Positions 1-9,259 of a stretch of DNA of 64,000 nucleotides are shown here, one piece after another (positions within the stretch are counted from its first letter, which is position 1; each line of letters starts with the position of its first letter). Position numbers and translations under genes: made by a program. Origin of the DNA: Neolewinella agarilytica. Its GTDB lineage: Bacteria; Bacteroidota; Bacteroidia; Chitinophagales; Saprospiraceae. The stretch covers positions 186,001-250,000 of the forward strand of contig NZ_FOFB01000006.1 in the NCBI RefSeq assembly GCF_900110645.1, given 5' to 3'. The notes under the pieces were generated by a model. It was given only the letters and a program-made list of their open reading frames with translations. It was not told the DNA's origin and did no database searches.

Positions 1-1
1 G

Positions 2-712
2 TTGTATGGTCTGGTGCAGGAGGTGCCTCAATCAGAAACTACGCCTTTCTACCCACGCTCTCCTTACGCGGTGGCAAAAATGTATGCTTACTGGATCACG
101 GTCAACTACCGGGAGGCTTACGGAATGTATGCCTGTAACGGCATCCTCTTCAACCACGAATCTCCGCTGCGGGGAGAAACTTTTGTTACCAGAAAGATTA
201 CCCGCGCTGTTGCTAAAATCAGCCTCGGCCTACAGGACAAACTTTTCCTCGGCAACCTGGACGCTAAGCGCGACTGGGGGCATGCCAAAGACTACGTCGA
301 AGGCATGTGGCGGATGCTTCAGCAAGAAGAAGCCGATGACTTTGTTCTGGCGACTGGAATCACTACTACAGTACGCGACTTCGTTATCATGAGCTTCCGC
401 GAAGTAGGTGTTGAACTGGAATGGTCAGGCACCGGAGTTGATGAAGTAGGCACTATTTCCTCCGTTAGCAATCCTGATTTCCCGCTCGCAGCAGGTACAC
501 AGGTTGTTTCCGTGGATCCGCGCTATTTCCGGCCAACGGAAGTAGAACTTCTGCTCGGAGACCCCACCAAGGCGAAGACTAAGCTGGGTTGGGAAGCAAC
601 CTACACCCTGGCAGAGATGTGCTCGGAAATGGTGCGCGCAGATATTGAGACTTTCCGCCGTGATCAACTGCTGAAAGAGGCCGGCTTCTCGGTGAAAAAT
701 CAATTCGAGTAA
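2..712 (+). CDS. gmd: GDP-mannose 4,6-dehydratase, 3' part
   Basis: Converts GDP-D-mannose to GDP-4-keto-6-deoxy-D-mannose, the first committed step to GDP-L-fucose. About 236 residues are visible. The first codon is an internal Leu (TTG), so the true start and the N-terminal Rossmann glycine motif lie before the window; roughly a third of a ~360-residue protein is missing. The SDR catalytic motif YAVAK is at visible residues 22-26, followed by the family-typical [17 protein letters not shown] stretch. The next gene, 16 bp downstream, is fcl, which uses its product; this pairing makes the call firm. Confidence 0.95.
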   Translation: MYGLVQEVPQSETTPFYPRSPYAVAKMYAYWITVNYREAYGMYACNGILFNHESPLRGETFVTRKITRAVAKISLGLQDKLFLGNLDAKRDWGHAKDYVEGMWRMLQQEEADDFVLATGITTTVRDFVIMSFREVGVELEWSGTGVDEVGTISSVSNPDFPLAAGTQVVSVDPRYFRPTEVELLLGDPTKAKTKLGWEATYTLAEMCSEMVRADIETFRRDQLLKEAGFSVKNQFE

Positions 713-728
713 TACAGGGAACACTCCA

Positions 729-1661
729 ATGAATACAACTGACAAAATTTATATCGCCGGCCATCGGGGCATGGTGGGGTCTGCTATTCAGCGGAACCTG
801 GAAGCAGCAGGCTACCATAATATCATCACCCGGACCAGCCGGGAACTGGATTTACGGGACCAAAGCCTGGTAAATTCATTTTTTCAGGAGGAGCGTCCTG
901 ATTATGTTTTTCTGGCGGCTGCTAAAGTGGGAGGGATTCTTGCCAACAATACATACCGGGGAGAGTTCCTGTACGATAACCTCATGATCGAAGCCAATAT
1001 TATTGAGGCCGCTCGTGTGTTTGGCGTAACTAAACTGATGTTTTTAGGGTCTTCCTGTATATACCCCAAGTTAGCTCCCCAGCCGTTAACGGAGGATGCC
1101 TTGCTCACAGGACCTCTTGAGCCAACCAATGAACCCTACGCAATTGCAAAAATTACGGGGATAAAACTATGCGATGCCTACCGGCATCAATATGGTTGTG
1201 ACTTTATCTCGGTAATGCCCACCAATCTTTATGGTCCGAATGATAATTATGACCTGAAGACGAGCCATGTTCTACCTGCTTTGATTCGAAAGTTTCATGA
1301 AGCGAAGGTGAATAACGAAAAAGAAGTCGTGATGTGGGGAACCGGGCTTCCCAAACGGGAGTTTCTACACGCGGATGATCTGGCAGATGCTTGTGTATTT
1401 CTGATGGAAAACTTCAGCGACTACGGCTTTGTAAACGTTGGAACAGGAGTTGACCTTGCAATTATTGATCTGGCCCGTACTATCAAAGAGGTTGTCGGAT
1501 ATAAAGGAGAAATTACCCACGATTTGACTAAGCCCGACGGTACTCCCAGGAAATTAATGAATGTAGACAAGCTTCATGCTATGGGCTGGAAGCACAAGAT
1601 TGATCTTCGTGAGGGGATTGAGAAGGTTTACGCTGCATTGGAAGCAGAGTCTTGGTTTTAA
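729..1661 (+). CDS. fcl: GDP-L-fucose synthase
   Basis: NADPH-dependent 3,5-epimerase/4-reductase that turns GDP-4-keto-6-deoxymannose into GDP-L-fucose in the cytoplasm. At 310 residues it is the usual family length. GHRGMVG at residues 11-17 is the nucleotide-binding GxxGxxG motif, SSC near 108 and YAIAK at 137-141 are the SDR catalytic residues, and [13 protein letters not shown] is the family signature in the second half. It follows gmd by 16 bp, so the two are probably co-transcribed and supply fucose to the polysaccharide assembled by the downstream genes. Confidence 0.96.
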   Translation: MNTTDKIYIAGHRGMVGSAIQRNLEAAGYHNIITRTSRELDLRDQSLVNSFFQEERPDYVFLAAAKVGGILANNTYRGEFLYDNLMIEANIIEAARVFGVTKLMFLGSSCIYPKLAPQPLTEDALLTGPLEPTNEPYAIAKITGIKLCDAYRHQYGCDFISVMPTNLYGPNDNYDLKTSHVLPALIRKFHEAKVNNEKEVVMWGTGLPKREFLHADDLADACVFLMENFSDYGFVNVGTGVDLAIIDLARTIKEVVGYKGEITHDLTKPDGTPRKLMNVDKLHAMGWKHKIDLREGIEKVYAALEAESWF

Positions 1662-1783
1662 GCTGAAGTTAGAATAAGTTTAGGTTCTTTTATCTTGGTT
1701 TGTGGGCTGGTAAAGCCCCTTAAACCTGACGTTACACAGTCGTAAGAAGTAATGTGTCTTAGTTGCAATAGTAAATCTGAAGC

Positions 1784-3109
1784 ATGTCTGTTTCGCCCCG
1801 TGATGTAATGTGGGAACCTGACAGGAAGGAGGATAAGGTGATAAAGTGGCTGCTGCTGGCCTTCTTTTTCTTTGTTCCTTATGTTAGATTATTTTATTTT
1901 CCGGTAGTATCGGCAAAGATTCAACCGACGGAAATAATCTTTCTTTTTCTTTTCCCGGTAGCTCTATATCGATATGGCCGTCGTTTAATACCTGAGTCAA
2001 ATCTATTTAAGATAGCACTAGCTGTTTATTTGGGAGCTAATTTACTTTCTGGAGTAGTGGCTGGTAGCGTAAATTCAATTCTTGAGTCACTTGGCAGAGT
2101 TTACCTGGTAGTTCTGGCGTTAATTGTGGCTCAGTTTGTACAGTCCGGAAAAGTGGAAAGTCATAACGCTGAAAAGCTGGTGCAGGCCTGGTCCGCAGGG
2201 GCTATCGTAATGGCTGTGCTAACCATCATTGGATATGCAGCTGCTGTTAATGGGTACTTAAACCAAACAGTCGTTGTTTACGAAAACTATCCATACTTCG
2301 GAACGGTAATCAGAGCGAAAGGACTAACTGGGGGCGCTAATTCATTGGCCTACGTTAGTATGATACCTTTACTTTACCTCTACCGTAGAATCAGAAACGG
2401 GAAAAGTGGAAAAGGGTGGCTTGTGTTATTAGTAACGGTTTGTTTGTTGACTATCTCAAAAGAATTCGTTCTGATACTTCTCGGATGCTTCCTGATTGAT
2501 CCCTGGGTGATGGATAATTGGCGAAAGTTAAGGCCGATGGCGGTTGTGGGGATATCCCTTTTTCTCTGGTTCGGGACTCACTTAATTGTGCAAAGACCCA
2601 ATGACGTTAAAGGTTCCTATTTGGAAGGAACAGAATACACCTCGGAGAATGTTTTTTGGAAAGGAGATAATGTTCAACTCTTAGAAACCTCTTATCTGGC
2701 ATTGAAAAAAGCGGGGATATCAGTAGGGAAAAAGCATCCTTTACTCGGGGTGGGGCCAGGAGAATTTAATAAGTATTTGCCCGAAGAAAAAGCCAAAGGC
2801 GTTTATCCTGATCATTTGCCGGACTATGATCCTCACTCTACCTGGGTCGGAGCATTTTCGGAAACAGGCTGGTTAGGTCTGTTAGGGATAATATTACTAA
2901 CGGTTTCTGCCTGGATTTCTATTGTAAAAAACATATCGGTCAATAGCTGGACTCAGAATGACTATATGCTACCCGTTGGGGTAAGTATTTTGTTGATTCT
3001 CATTGCGTCAGTTAGTTTAGATATCATGAATTTTCGCTATTTGTGGGCCCCCTTCGGTATATTGATTGGTGTTATGGCACTCAATAAGCCAGGGCAGGTG
3101 GTAAGATAA
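1784..3109 (+). CDS. O-antigen polymerase/ligase-like membrane protein
   Basis: A 441-residue integral membrane protein with about ten hydrophobic segments, starting at residues 24-42. A large hydrophilic loop occupies roughly residues 275-355. Near its end DPHSTWVGAFSETGWLGLLG (about 349-368) matches the conserved His/Glu loop of the Wzy_C (O-antigen ligase/polymerase) family. The likely role is polymerisation of lipid-linked repeat units or their ligation at the periplasmic face; sequence alone cannot separate Wzy from WaaL, but a Wzx flippase is present at 13622, which favours Wzy. The gene is visibly AT-richer than fcl, as is common for Wzy genes. A 122-bp gap precedes it. Confidence 0.82.
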   Translation: MSVSPRDVMWEPDRKEDKVIKWLLLAFFFFVPYVRLFYFPVVSAKIQPTEIIFLFLFPVALYRYGRRLIPESNLFKIALAVYLGANLLSGVVAGSVNSILESLGRVYLVVLALIVAQFVQSGKVESHNAEKLVQAWSAGAIVMAVLTIIGYAAAVNGYLNQTVVVYENYPYFGTVIRAKGLTGGANSLAYVSMIPLLYLYRRIRNGKSGKGWLVLLVTVCLLTISKEFVLILLGCFLIDPWVMDNWRKLRPMAVVGISLFLWFGTHLIVQRPNDVKGSYLEGTEYTSENVFWKGDNVQLLETSYLALKKAGISVGKKHPLLGVGPGEFNKYLPEEKAKGVYPDHLPDYDPHSTWVGAFSETGWLGLLGIILLTVSAWISIVKNISVNSWTQNDYMLPVGVSILLILIASVSLDIMNFRYLWAPFGILIGVMALNKPGQVVR

Positions 3110-3125
3110 TTTGTAAAAAAAATCA

Positions 3126-5027
3126 ATGTGCCGAATTGCTGGCGTGGTCAAGCTGAATAAAGGGACGGCTTTAGCCAAAGAAACAGACGTTCAAGCTTGT
3201 CGTATTCTTGACCGGATGAGGCATGGCGGACCAGACGCAGACGGGACCATGCAAACAGGGCCCGTTTCTTTTTTTCACTGTCGGCTTGCCTTACTTGATG
3301 CTTCTCCTACAGGCGCTCAACCTATGCGGCGCGGTAATACTGTTCTTTCTTACAATGGTGAGGTCTATAATTATTTGGAACTCAAAAAAGAGCTGACTAA
3401 CGCCAGCGAAAAATTTAGAGGTAATTCAGATACTGAGGTCATTTTGGCCGCAATCGGTAAGTGGGGTAAAGCTGCATTAAACCGTTTTAGAGGGATGTTT
3501 GCGCTGGCACTTTGGAATGAGAGTAAAAAAACTCTTCTGCTGGCTCGTGATCCACTGGGTATTAAACCATTGTACTACAGTCATACAGAAGATCATTTTC
3601 TCTTCGCCTCGGAACTAAAGGCACTACTTGAACTACCTGGGCATGATGCTTCCATCAATCATGCAGCCTTACCTGAATACCTCCGCCGAGGGTATATTTC
3701 TGCGCCAAATACAATATACCAGAATACATATAAATTAGAACCAGGGGGGTGGGTTGAGTTTTCTCTACAAGATGGAAATGTTGCTAAAGGTGCTTTTTAC
3801 CAACTAGAGGATAAAGTCAGTCAAAACAGTCAACGACAAAGTTTAACTCCTAAGCAGAATTTTAAAGCTTGTTTCGAGGAAAGCTGCCAAAGAAGGCTTT
3901 TGGCAGATTTCCCGGTAGGAGTACTTCTCAGTGGGGGAGTGGATTCCAGCTTAATTGCGGCAACGGTATCTGGCTTAACGGAAGAACCGGTCAAAACTTT
4001 TACGATGGGGTTTGACAACCCCGCTTTTAATGAAGCGCCACGCGCTGCAGCAATAGCCAAACACTTAAAGGCGGACCACACTGAATTTTCCTGTACGGCA
4101 GAAGATTTTCTACGGTTGATTCCAGCGTACGCCGAGATATATGACGAGCCATTCGGAGATGCTTCTGGAATTGCTACTCATCTCTTAGCTCAGGGAACCA
4201 GTCAGGAGGTAAAGTGCTGCCTTGGAGGTGATGGAGGAGACGAGCTATTTGGAGGCTATGCTAAATATCGGGCTACGCTGAATTTTGATCGCTACGCAAA
4301 ATCTATTTCACCGAACTTGCGAAAGTTATTAGCCAAGGCTATCCGTACCGGACGGCCTGATCGGATAGGAAAAATGATCAGAAAGGTGAAGCCGGACTTG
4401 TCTAACCCAGAGGAGAAACTTTATAAATTGTCTGAGAGCATTTCTGCTACTTCGACCGAGAGCTTTTTTCAGCGTGCTTCCGATTATTCTGATGAAAGTA
4501 TTTTATATCGTTTGGGAGTATTGACTCCAAAACGACCTGTCAAATACTGGGCAAGCCATGAGTTGCTAACAAAAATGGCAATAGAAGATTTGCAAAATTA
4601 TATGGAAGGCGACCTACTGGTTAAAGTAGACCGAGCAAGTATGAATAACGGGCTTGAAGTAAGGCTGCCTTTTCTTGATACAGACTTAGTCGCGTTTGCG
4701 TTGAACCTGGAACCAAAATACAGGTTGTCGGGTCGTGATACTAAAGTTCTTCCCCGTCAATTGTTGGCAGAATATTTACCACAGAAACTAACCCGGGGTC
4801 CTAAAAAAGGATTTGCCATTCCCCTTGATCAATGGTTGAGAACTAAGCTGGTGGAACCTTTGAAAGATATGGCTGCCGATCAAACTTTCTCAGCCAGATT
4901 CCGATTCAGGCCAGGAGCGGTCGAAGGAATAGTCAATGACTATTTGAGCCCCCTGACGTATATCAACGTCTACCCTGTTTGGTTCCTTTTTGTCCTTCAT
5001 CAGTGGCACATTCGTTGGGGAGAATGA
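3126..5027 (+). CDS. asnB: Asparagine synthase (glutamine-hydrolysing)
   Basis: A 633-residue class-II glutamine amidotransferase fused to an ATP-dependent synthetase. Cys2 directly after the initiator Met is the glutaminase nucleophile, which fixes the start. The N-terminal domain covers about 1-210 with RGMFALALW and ARDPLGIKPLYY. The synthetase domain carries the PP-loop SGGVDSS at 269-275 and GGDGGDELFGGY near 370. In polysaccharide loci such paralogues are often thought to amidate sugar acids rather than make free asparagine; that is inference here, supported by the wbpB/wbpD uronate genes in the same operon. It overlaps the next gene by ATGA. Confidence 0.93.
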   Translation: MCRIAGVVKLNKGTALAKETDVQACRILDRMRHGGPDADGTMQTGPVSFFHCRLALLDASPTGAQPMRRGNTVLSYNGEVYNYLELKKELTNASEKFRGNSDTEVILAAIGKWGKAALNRFRGMFALALWNESKKTLLLARDPLGIKPLYYSHTEDHFLFASELKALLELPGHDASINHAALPEYLRRGYISAPNTIYQNTYKLEPGGWVEFSLQDGNVAKGAFYQLEDKVSQNSQRQSLTPKQNFKACFEESCQRRLLADFPVGVLLSGGVDSSLIAATVSGLTEEPVKTFTMGFDNPAFNEAPRAAAIAKHLKADHTEFSCTAEDFLRLIPAYAEIYDEPFGDASGIATHLLAQGTSQEVKCCLGGDGGDELFGGYAKYRATLNFDRYAKSISPNLRKLLAKAIRTGRPDRIGKMIRKVKPDLSNPEEKLYKLSESISATSTESFFQRASDYSDESILYRLGVLTPKRPVKYWASHELLTKMAIEDLQNYMEGDLLVKVDRASMNNGLEVRLPFLDTDLVAFALNLEPKYRLSGRDTKVLPRQLLAEYLPQKLTRGPKKGFAIPLDQWLRTKLVEPLKDMAADQTFSARFRFRPGAVEGIVNDYLSPLTYINVYPVWFLFVLHQWHIRWGE

Positions 5028-6214
5028 AAGCATTGCAGCTCGCCTATTTCTATTTACCCAATAATTCACCTGGCGCCCGCCGTGCCTACTACGTCGGCCT
5101 TGAATTAGCCAGGGCTGGTGATTTATACGTTCTTTCTTCACAAGAATTAGTTACAAAGTTCGACCACGCAAAAGAGGCCATTTCGGTTAATGCCCCGGAT
5201 CTCCGTTCATTGTCAGGGGTTAAGACCGTCTCCGTTCGGACGGCGAAGAGCACCGTTGTTAGTCGTTTACTTCCTCTCCGCCAGGCCTTTCCTTTCCTGT
5301 TTGTAACGGATGATGGAGGTCCCGTATATCGACGAAAGGCCTATCAGGAAGCCTGCGCACTAATTGAAAAACACGGCATAACTACCGTGTTTTCGTCGTT
5401 CAGGCCCTGGTCGGATCACCTTGTTGCAGCTAGATTGAAAAAGCGTTTTCCGGCCATACGATGGATCGCTGATTTCAGAGACCTGCCGGTTGATCCGGTC
5501 CATCAAACGATCTGGTGGCCATCTCTGCAACGTTGGTGGGGAAAACGGATTATACGATCGGCCGATGAGGTGTGGATGGTCTCGGAAGGGCAACGACAGC
5601 AAATGTCAGGGTGGCACCCAAATATTAAGGTCAGGTATAATGCTTTAGCAGATCTGCCACCTGACCGGACGGCCCCGTTGTCCCAGCATTTCACCATCGC
5701 CTATACCGGAAGTTTGTATCCCGATATGCGCACACCGGAAAAACTGGTGGCCGCCTTGAGGTCTCTATTGGATGCCGGTCGTTTGGATGAGAACAAAGTG
5801 AGGCTGGTTTACCGGGGGAAAGATGATAGCTATTTTCGTTCGTTTACCAATGGCCTTCCTGAATGTATGCTGGACGTTGAAAGCTCCATTACCGCTGATG
5901 CGGCGAAAGCAATACAGGCGAATGCTCAGCTACTATTACTGTTGACCTGGTCCGCTCCAGGCTACTATGGTGTCCTGACGGCTAAACTCTGGGAATACCT
6001 GTCAACAGGGCGTCCGATCCTTGCGCTTGTGAAAGGGCCCGGAGATCCCGAATTGAAAAAAATAATCGAAACGGCCGAAGCAGGAGCGGTGTTCTCCGAT
6101 CAGGAATCAGCTTTGCTGGAAAAATGGTTGCTGGAGAATTATGAAAAATGGCTTGAAGCAGGCACCCTTCCCTGGTCAACTAACCGCTTGGGACTAAAAC
6201 AGTATTTAGTGTAA
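5024..6214 (+). CDS. GT-B glycosyltransferase
   Basis: A 396-residue cytoplasmic glycosyltransferase of the GT4-like exopolysaccharide type. The open frame extends further upstream, but ATG 5024 overlaps the asnB stop as ATGA and is followed by the natural N-terminus MKALQLAYFYLPNNSPGARR, so it is chosen as the start. IRWIADFRD near residue 149 is the motif typical of this subgroup; IAYTGSLYPDMRTPEKLV near 225 opens the C-terminal nucleotide-sugar domain, and the LWEYLSTGRPILAL region is the donor-side signature. Its stop codon abuts the next ATG. Donor and acceptor cannot be told from sequence. Confidence 0.86.
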   Translation: MKALQLAYFYLPNNSPGARRAYYVGLELARAGDLYVLSSQELVTKFDHAKEAISVNAPDLRSLSGVKTVSVRTAKSTVVSRLLPLRQAFPFLFVTDDGGPVYRRKAYQEACALIEKHGITTVFSSFRPWSDHLVAARLKKRFPAIRWIADFRDLPVDPVHQTIWWPSLQRWWGKRIIRSADEVWMVSEGQRQQMSGWHPNIKVRYNALADLPPDRTAPLSQHFTIAYTGSLYPDMRTPEKLVAALRSLLDAGRLDENKVRLVYRGKDDSYFRSFTNGLPECMLDVESSITADAAKAIQANAQLLLLLTWSAPGYYGVLTAKLWEYLSTGRPILALVKGPGDPELKKIIETAEAGAVFSDQESALLEKWLLENYEKWLEAGTLPWSTNRLGLKQYLV

Positions 6215-7294
6215 ATGGGCATTAAAAAAATTGTTACCATAGTTGGTGCTCGTCCTCAATTTATTAAAGCTGCTCCTTTGAGTAAGTATATAGCGGAGCT
6301 CGAGGAAATTGAAGAAGTAATTGTCCATACCGGTCAGCACTATGATGCTGAGATGAGTGATGTTTTTTTCAGGGAAATGAAAATACCGGCACCAAGATAT
6401 AATCTGGCGATTGGTGGAGGCGGGCACGGTGAAATGACCGGGAGAATGCTGGAGGGTCTGGAGCGGATTCTAATAAAAGAGAAACCAGACTGTGTTCTTG
6501 TATATGGTGATACCAACTCCACTCTGGCGGGAGCCCTGGCCGCAAAAAAAATGAACGTCAAGGTCGCGCACGTTGAGGCGGGCTTGAGAAGCCACAATAT
6601 GAAAATGCCCGAAGAAATCAATCGGATTTTAACGGACAGAATAAGCGATTTTCTGTTTTGCACAAGCGCAAAACCCGTCGCTAACTTAGAACGCGAAGGT
6701 GTGCAATACTGGAAAGCTAAAGTGGTCGTCTCCGGAGATATTATGAAGGATGCTGTAATGCTTTACGAGCAGCATGCAGTTGCCCCGCAGCAAGTTCTTC
6801 TTGCTGGTGAGCGCTACTGTTTGGTAACGGTCCACCGGGCTGAAAACACGGACGATCCGGTGAGGCTTAAAGCTATTTTCGGAGCATTGAAAAATATGGC
6901 AGGGAAAGAGAAAATAGTACTGCCGGTTCACCCGCGAACGAGAGACAAAATCAGAGAATATAATATTGATACGGCAGAGATACTATTAATTGACCCTGTT
7001 GGTTATTTCAATATGGTATGGCTGCTTAAAAATTGCCAGGTAGTCATTACGGATAGCGGAGGATTACAGAAGGAGGCTTATTACTTTGGCCGACCTTGCA
7101 TTATCCTTCGGGACGAGACAGAATGGAAGGAGTTAGTGGATAATGATTTTAGTGCATTAGTGGGGGCTAACTCAGCTGCAATTCTTGATGCCAGATATAA
7201 TTTTCGGTTTAACACAGATTACTCGTCGAATTTTTATGGCGATGGGAATGCTTGCAGCATAATTGTAAGAGAATTAACCGGAGTGAAAAAGTAA
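6215..7294 (+). CDS. Non-hydrolysing UDP-sugar 2-epimerase, WbpI-like
   Basis: A 359-residue enzyme of the WecB/WbpI family, inverting C2 of a UDP-N-acetylhexosamine. GARPQFIKAAP (9-19), HTGQHYDAEMSDVFF (about 38-52), YGDTNSTLAG, HVEAGLRS, MPEEINRILTDRISD and TDSGGLQKEAYYFG are family signatures. The wording around GDTNSTLAGALAAKK and the presence of wbpB- and wbpD-like genes 1.4-3 kb downstream suggest the substrate is UDP-GlcNAc(3NAc)A, as for WbpI/WlbD, rather than UDP-GlcNAc. That assignment is inference. The start abuts the previous stop, and its TAA overlaps the next ATG as TAATG. Confidence 0.88.
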   Translation: MGIKKIVTIVGARPQFIKAAPLSKYIAELEEIEEVIVHTGQHYDAEMSDVFFREMKIPAPRYNLAIGGGGHGEMTGRMLEGLERILIKEKPDCVLVYGDTNSTLAGALAAKKMNVKVAHVEAGLRSHNMKMPEEINRILTDRISDFLFCTSAKPVANLEREGVQYWKAKVVVSGDIMKDAVMLYEQHAVAPQQVLLAGERYCLVTVHRAENTDDPVRLKAIFGALKNMAGKEKIVLPVHPRTRDKIREYNIDTAEILLIDPVGYFNMVWLLKNCQVVITDSGGLQKEAYYFGRPCIILRDETEWKELVDNDFSALVGANSAAILDARYNFRFNTDYSSNFYGDGNACSIIVRELTGVKK

Positions 7295-7572
7295 TGGGGC
7301 TATTGATTCAAAACAGAGCTTTTGCAAATATGCCAAAAGCCGTTGAGCGAGTATACTTTGCCATTCAACCTTACCTTGCACCTGCGGAACCCGCTAAGCC
7401 TGCCAAAGTGCTCACGCAAGCTTGTCAATATTATGAAAAAGTCATAGGCACAGATGCAGGTGCAAAGTTTTTTATCAGGGAAGCAGCGTGGGGACAAAGA
7501 CGGCCTTTGCAAGGCCGGCATAAAAAAGCTCTTCGAAGATTACAATGCTTAATCATCCAGCGGATACTATGA
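7294..7572 (+). CDS. Small uncharacterised protein, translationally coupled
   Basis: An unrecognised, basic 92-residue frame. Its ATG overlaps the epimerase stop (TAATG) and its TGA overlaps the next glycosyltransferase ATG (ATGA at 7569), so it has coupling joints on both sides like the real genes of this operon. The N-terminal half contains PYLAPAEPAKPAKVLTQACQYYEKVIGTDAGAKFFI; the C-terminal third is Arg/Lys-rich (WGQRRPLQGRHKKALRRLQ). No signal peptide or membrane segment is visible. The stretch also carries two copies, in opposite orientations, of the dispersed GCACCTGC motif, so it could instead be inserted non-coding DNA. Function unknown. Confidence 0.42.
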   Translation: MGLLIQNRAFANMPKAVERVYFAIQPYLAPAEPAKPAKVLTQACQYYEKVIGTDAGAKFFIREAAWGQRRPLQGRHKKALRRLQCLIIQRIL

Positions 7573-8681
7573 CGGTCGCGATTGTTGCCAATACGGTCTG
7601 GAATCTGTCCAATTTCCGCATGCCACTCATTAAGGCATTTGTGCTTAATGGTTACCGGGTGGTTTTGCTGGCTCCTAATGGTGACGGCATAGAAAAACTG
7701 GAAGCAGAAGGCGCTCAGTTTATTCCCTTAAAGAGCCTCAGGCGGAAAAGCATCAATCCAATTACTGATCTACGGCTACTTGCTGAACTCCGGCGGCTTT
7801 ACCGGCGGGAAAAAATCGATGCTGCCCTCCATTATACCATTAAACCCGTCATTTATGGTTCTTTGGCGGCTCGCTTGCTTGGCGTAAAGAGTATCGCTAC
7901 GATCACGGGCCTGGGGTATACCTTTTTGGGAGGAAAGCTCAATACATTACTTACCAGCATGTTTTATCGTCTGGCTTTACGGAAGACCGAGGTAGTGTTT
8001 TTCCAGAACCCTGACGATAGGAAATTATTCATCGACTGGAAAATAGTATCTCCTTCGGTTTGCGAACTGTCACCTGGTTCCGGCATTGATCTGGGCTATT
8101 ACGCCTACGTGAGTTATTCATGTGCCAGTCCTGGACGGTTTTTGTTCGTTGGTCGATTGCTGTCGGATAAAGGAATCAGAGAATTCGTTGAGGCCGCCAG
8201 ACGAGCACGTGTGGTGCGGCCTGAGCTCAGTTTTCAGGCGATTGGAGGACTTGATGAGGGCAACCCCGCTTCAGTGTCTTCCGCAGAACTATCGACCTGG
8301 AAGAAGGAAGGAGTGGTTGAATTTCTCGGAAACCTTCCGGATGTCCGGCCAGCTTTGGCCGAAGCTTCTTTTGTCGTTTTACCCTCGTATCGGGAAGGTT
8401 GCCCCCGGGTATTGTTGGAAGCAGCGGCCACCGGCCGTCCGCTAATTGCATTCGATGTACCGGGCAGCAGAGAAATTGTACTGGATAAAAAAACGGGGTG
8501 GCTGGTGCCGGCACGGGATGAAATCGCATTGGGGGATACGTTCCTGCAAGCTGTGGCGGAACCATTCTCTGAAAGACAACTTATGGGAGAGCGCGGCCGG
8601 GCATTAATGGAGAGTAAATTCAGCGATACTTTCGTAGCGAAGCTTTATCTTGATAAACTAAGATCATTTTCGCAAGCATGA
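7569..8681 (+). CDS. GT4 glycosyltransferase, PglA/CapM-like
   Basis: A 370-residue GT-B retaining glycosyltransferase. The frame opens eight codons earlier, but ATG 7569 overlaps the upstream stop and gives the natural N-terminus MTVAIVANTVWNLSNFRMPL. The N-terminal domain has HYTIKPVIYGSLAARLLG and TITGLGYTFLGG, characteristic of the group that adds HexNAc residues to undecaprenyl-linked sugars. The C-terminal donor site has the EX7E motif in SYREGCPRVLLEA (about 273-285) followed by DVPGSREIV. It overlaps the acetyltransferase gene by ATGA at 8678. Confidence 0.88.
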   Translation: MTVAIVANTVWNLSNFRMPLIKAFVLNGYRVVLLAPNGDGIEKLEAEGAQFIPLKSLRRKSINPITDLRLLAELRRLYRREKIDAALHYTIKPVIYGSLAARLLGVKSIATITGLGYTFLGGKLNTLLTSMFYRLALRKTEVVFFQNPDDRKLFIDWKIVSPSVCELSPGSGIDLGYYAYVSYSCASPGRFLFVGRLLSDKGIREFVEAARRARVVRPELSFQAIGGLDEGNPASVSSAELSTWKKEGVVEFLGNLPDVRPALAEASFVVLPSYREGCPRVLLEAAATGRPLIAFDVPGSREIVLDKKTGWLVPARDEIALGDTFLQAVAEPFSERQLMGERGRALMESKFSDTFVAKLYLDKLRSFSQA

Positions 8682-9256
8682 ATGACAACTACTTTGCCCA
8701 CCCCACTGCCGTCATCGATGAAGGATGTACCATTGGAGACGGAACGAAAATCTGGCATTTCAGCCACCTGATGACGGGCTGTGAGTTAGGAGAGAACTGT
8801 AACCTGGGCCAAAACGTAGTGGTCTCTCCGGGGGTTACTCTCGGCAGGAATGTCAAAGTGCAAAACAACGTTTCTCTTTACACTGGCGTCATATGTGCAG
8901 ACGACGTGTTTCTGGGCCCTTCCTGTGTTTTTACCAACGTCATTAACCCAAGAAGTGCCATCAACCGTCGGGATCAGTATCAGACCACCCGGGTCGGACG
9001 CGGAGCCTCCATTGGCGCTAATGCCACGATTATTTGCGGTAACGATATCGGAGACTTTGCCATGATTGGCGCTGGAGCTGTGGTAACTAGGAGTGTGCCC
9101 GACTACGCTTTACTCGTCGGAAACCCGGCTACCCAACTGGGTTGGGTAAGCGAGTATGGACATCGGTTGCGTTTTGATGAAAACGGGAAGGCCGTTTGCC
9201 CGGAAAGTAAGCAGGAATATCTCCTGAAAAATGAGGCCGTAAAGAGGGTACAATAG
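8678..9256 (+). CDS. wbpD: UDP-sugar N-acetyltransferase, WbpD/WlbB-like
   Basis: A 192-residue left-handed beta-helix acetyltransferase. The hexapeptide repeats run from about residue 10 to 140 (for example IGDGTKIWHF, LGENCNLGQNVVV, IGANATIICG, IGAGAVVTRSV), ending with YALLVGNPATQLGWVSEYG, the WbpD/WlbB/WxcM-N signature. The family acetylates the 3-amino group of UDP-GlcNAc(3N)A to give UDP-GlcNAc(3NAc)A. The adjacent dehydrogenase (WbpB-like) and the WbpI-like epimerase at 6215 fit the UDP-ManNAc(3NAc)A pathway. WbpA and the WbpE aminotransferase are not in the window. Confidence 0.88.
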   Translation: MNDNYFAHPTAVIDEGCTIGDGTKIWHFSHLMTGCELGENCNLGQNVVVSPGVTLGRNVKVQNNVSLYTGVICADDVFLGPSCVFTNVINPRSAINRRDQYQTTRVGRGASIGANATIICGNDIGDFAMIGAGAVVTRSVPDYALLVGNPATQLGWVSEYGHRLRFDENGKAVCPESKQEYLLKNEAVKRVQ

Positions 9257-9259
9257 CGG

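Noticed and set aside
7300..7521. 73-codon minus-strand frame containing LCTCICA
   Set aside because: Its Cys-rich part is the dispersed motif read in one frame; it opposes a better supported + strand frame.
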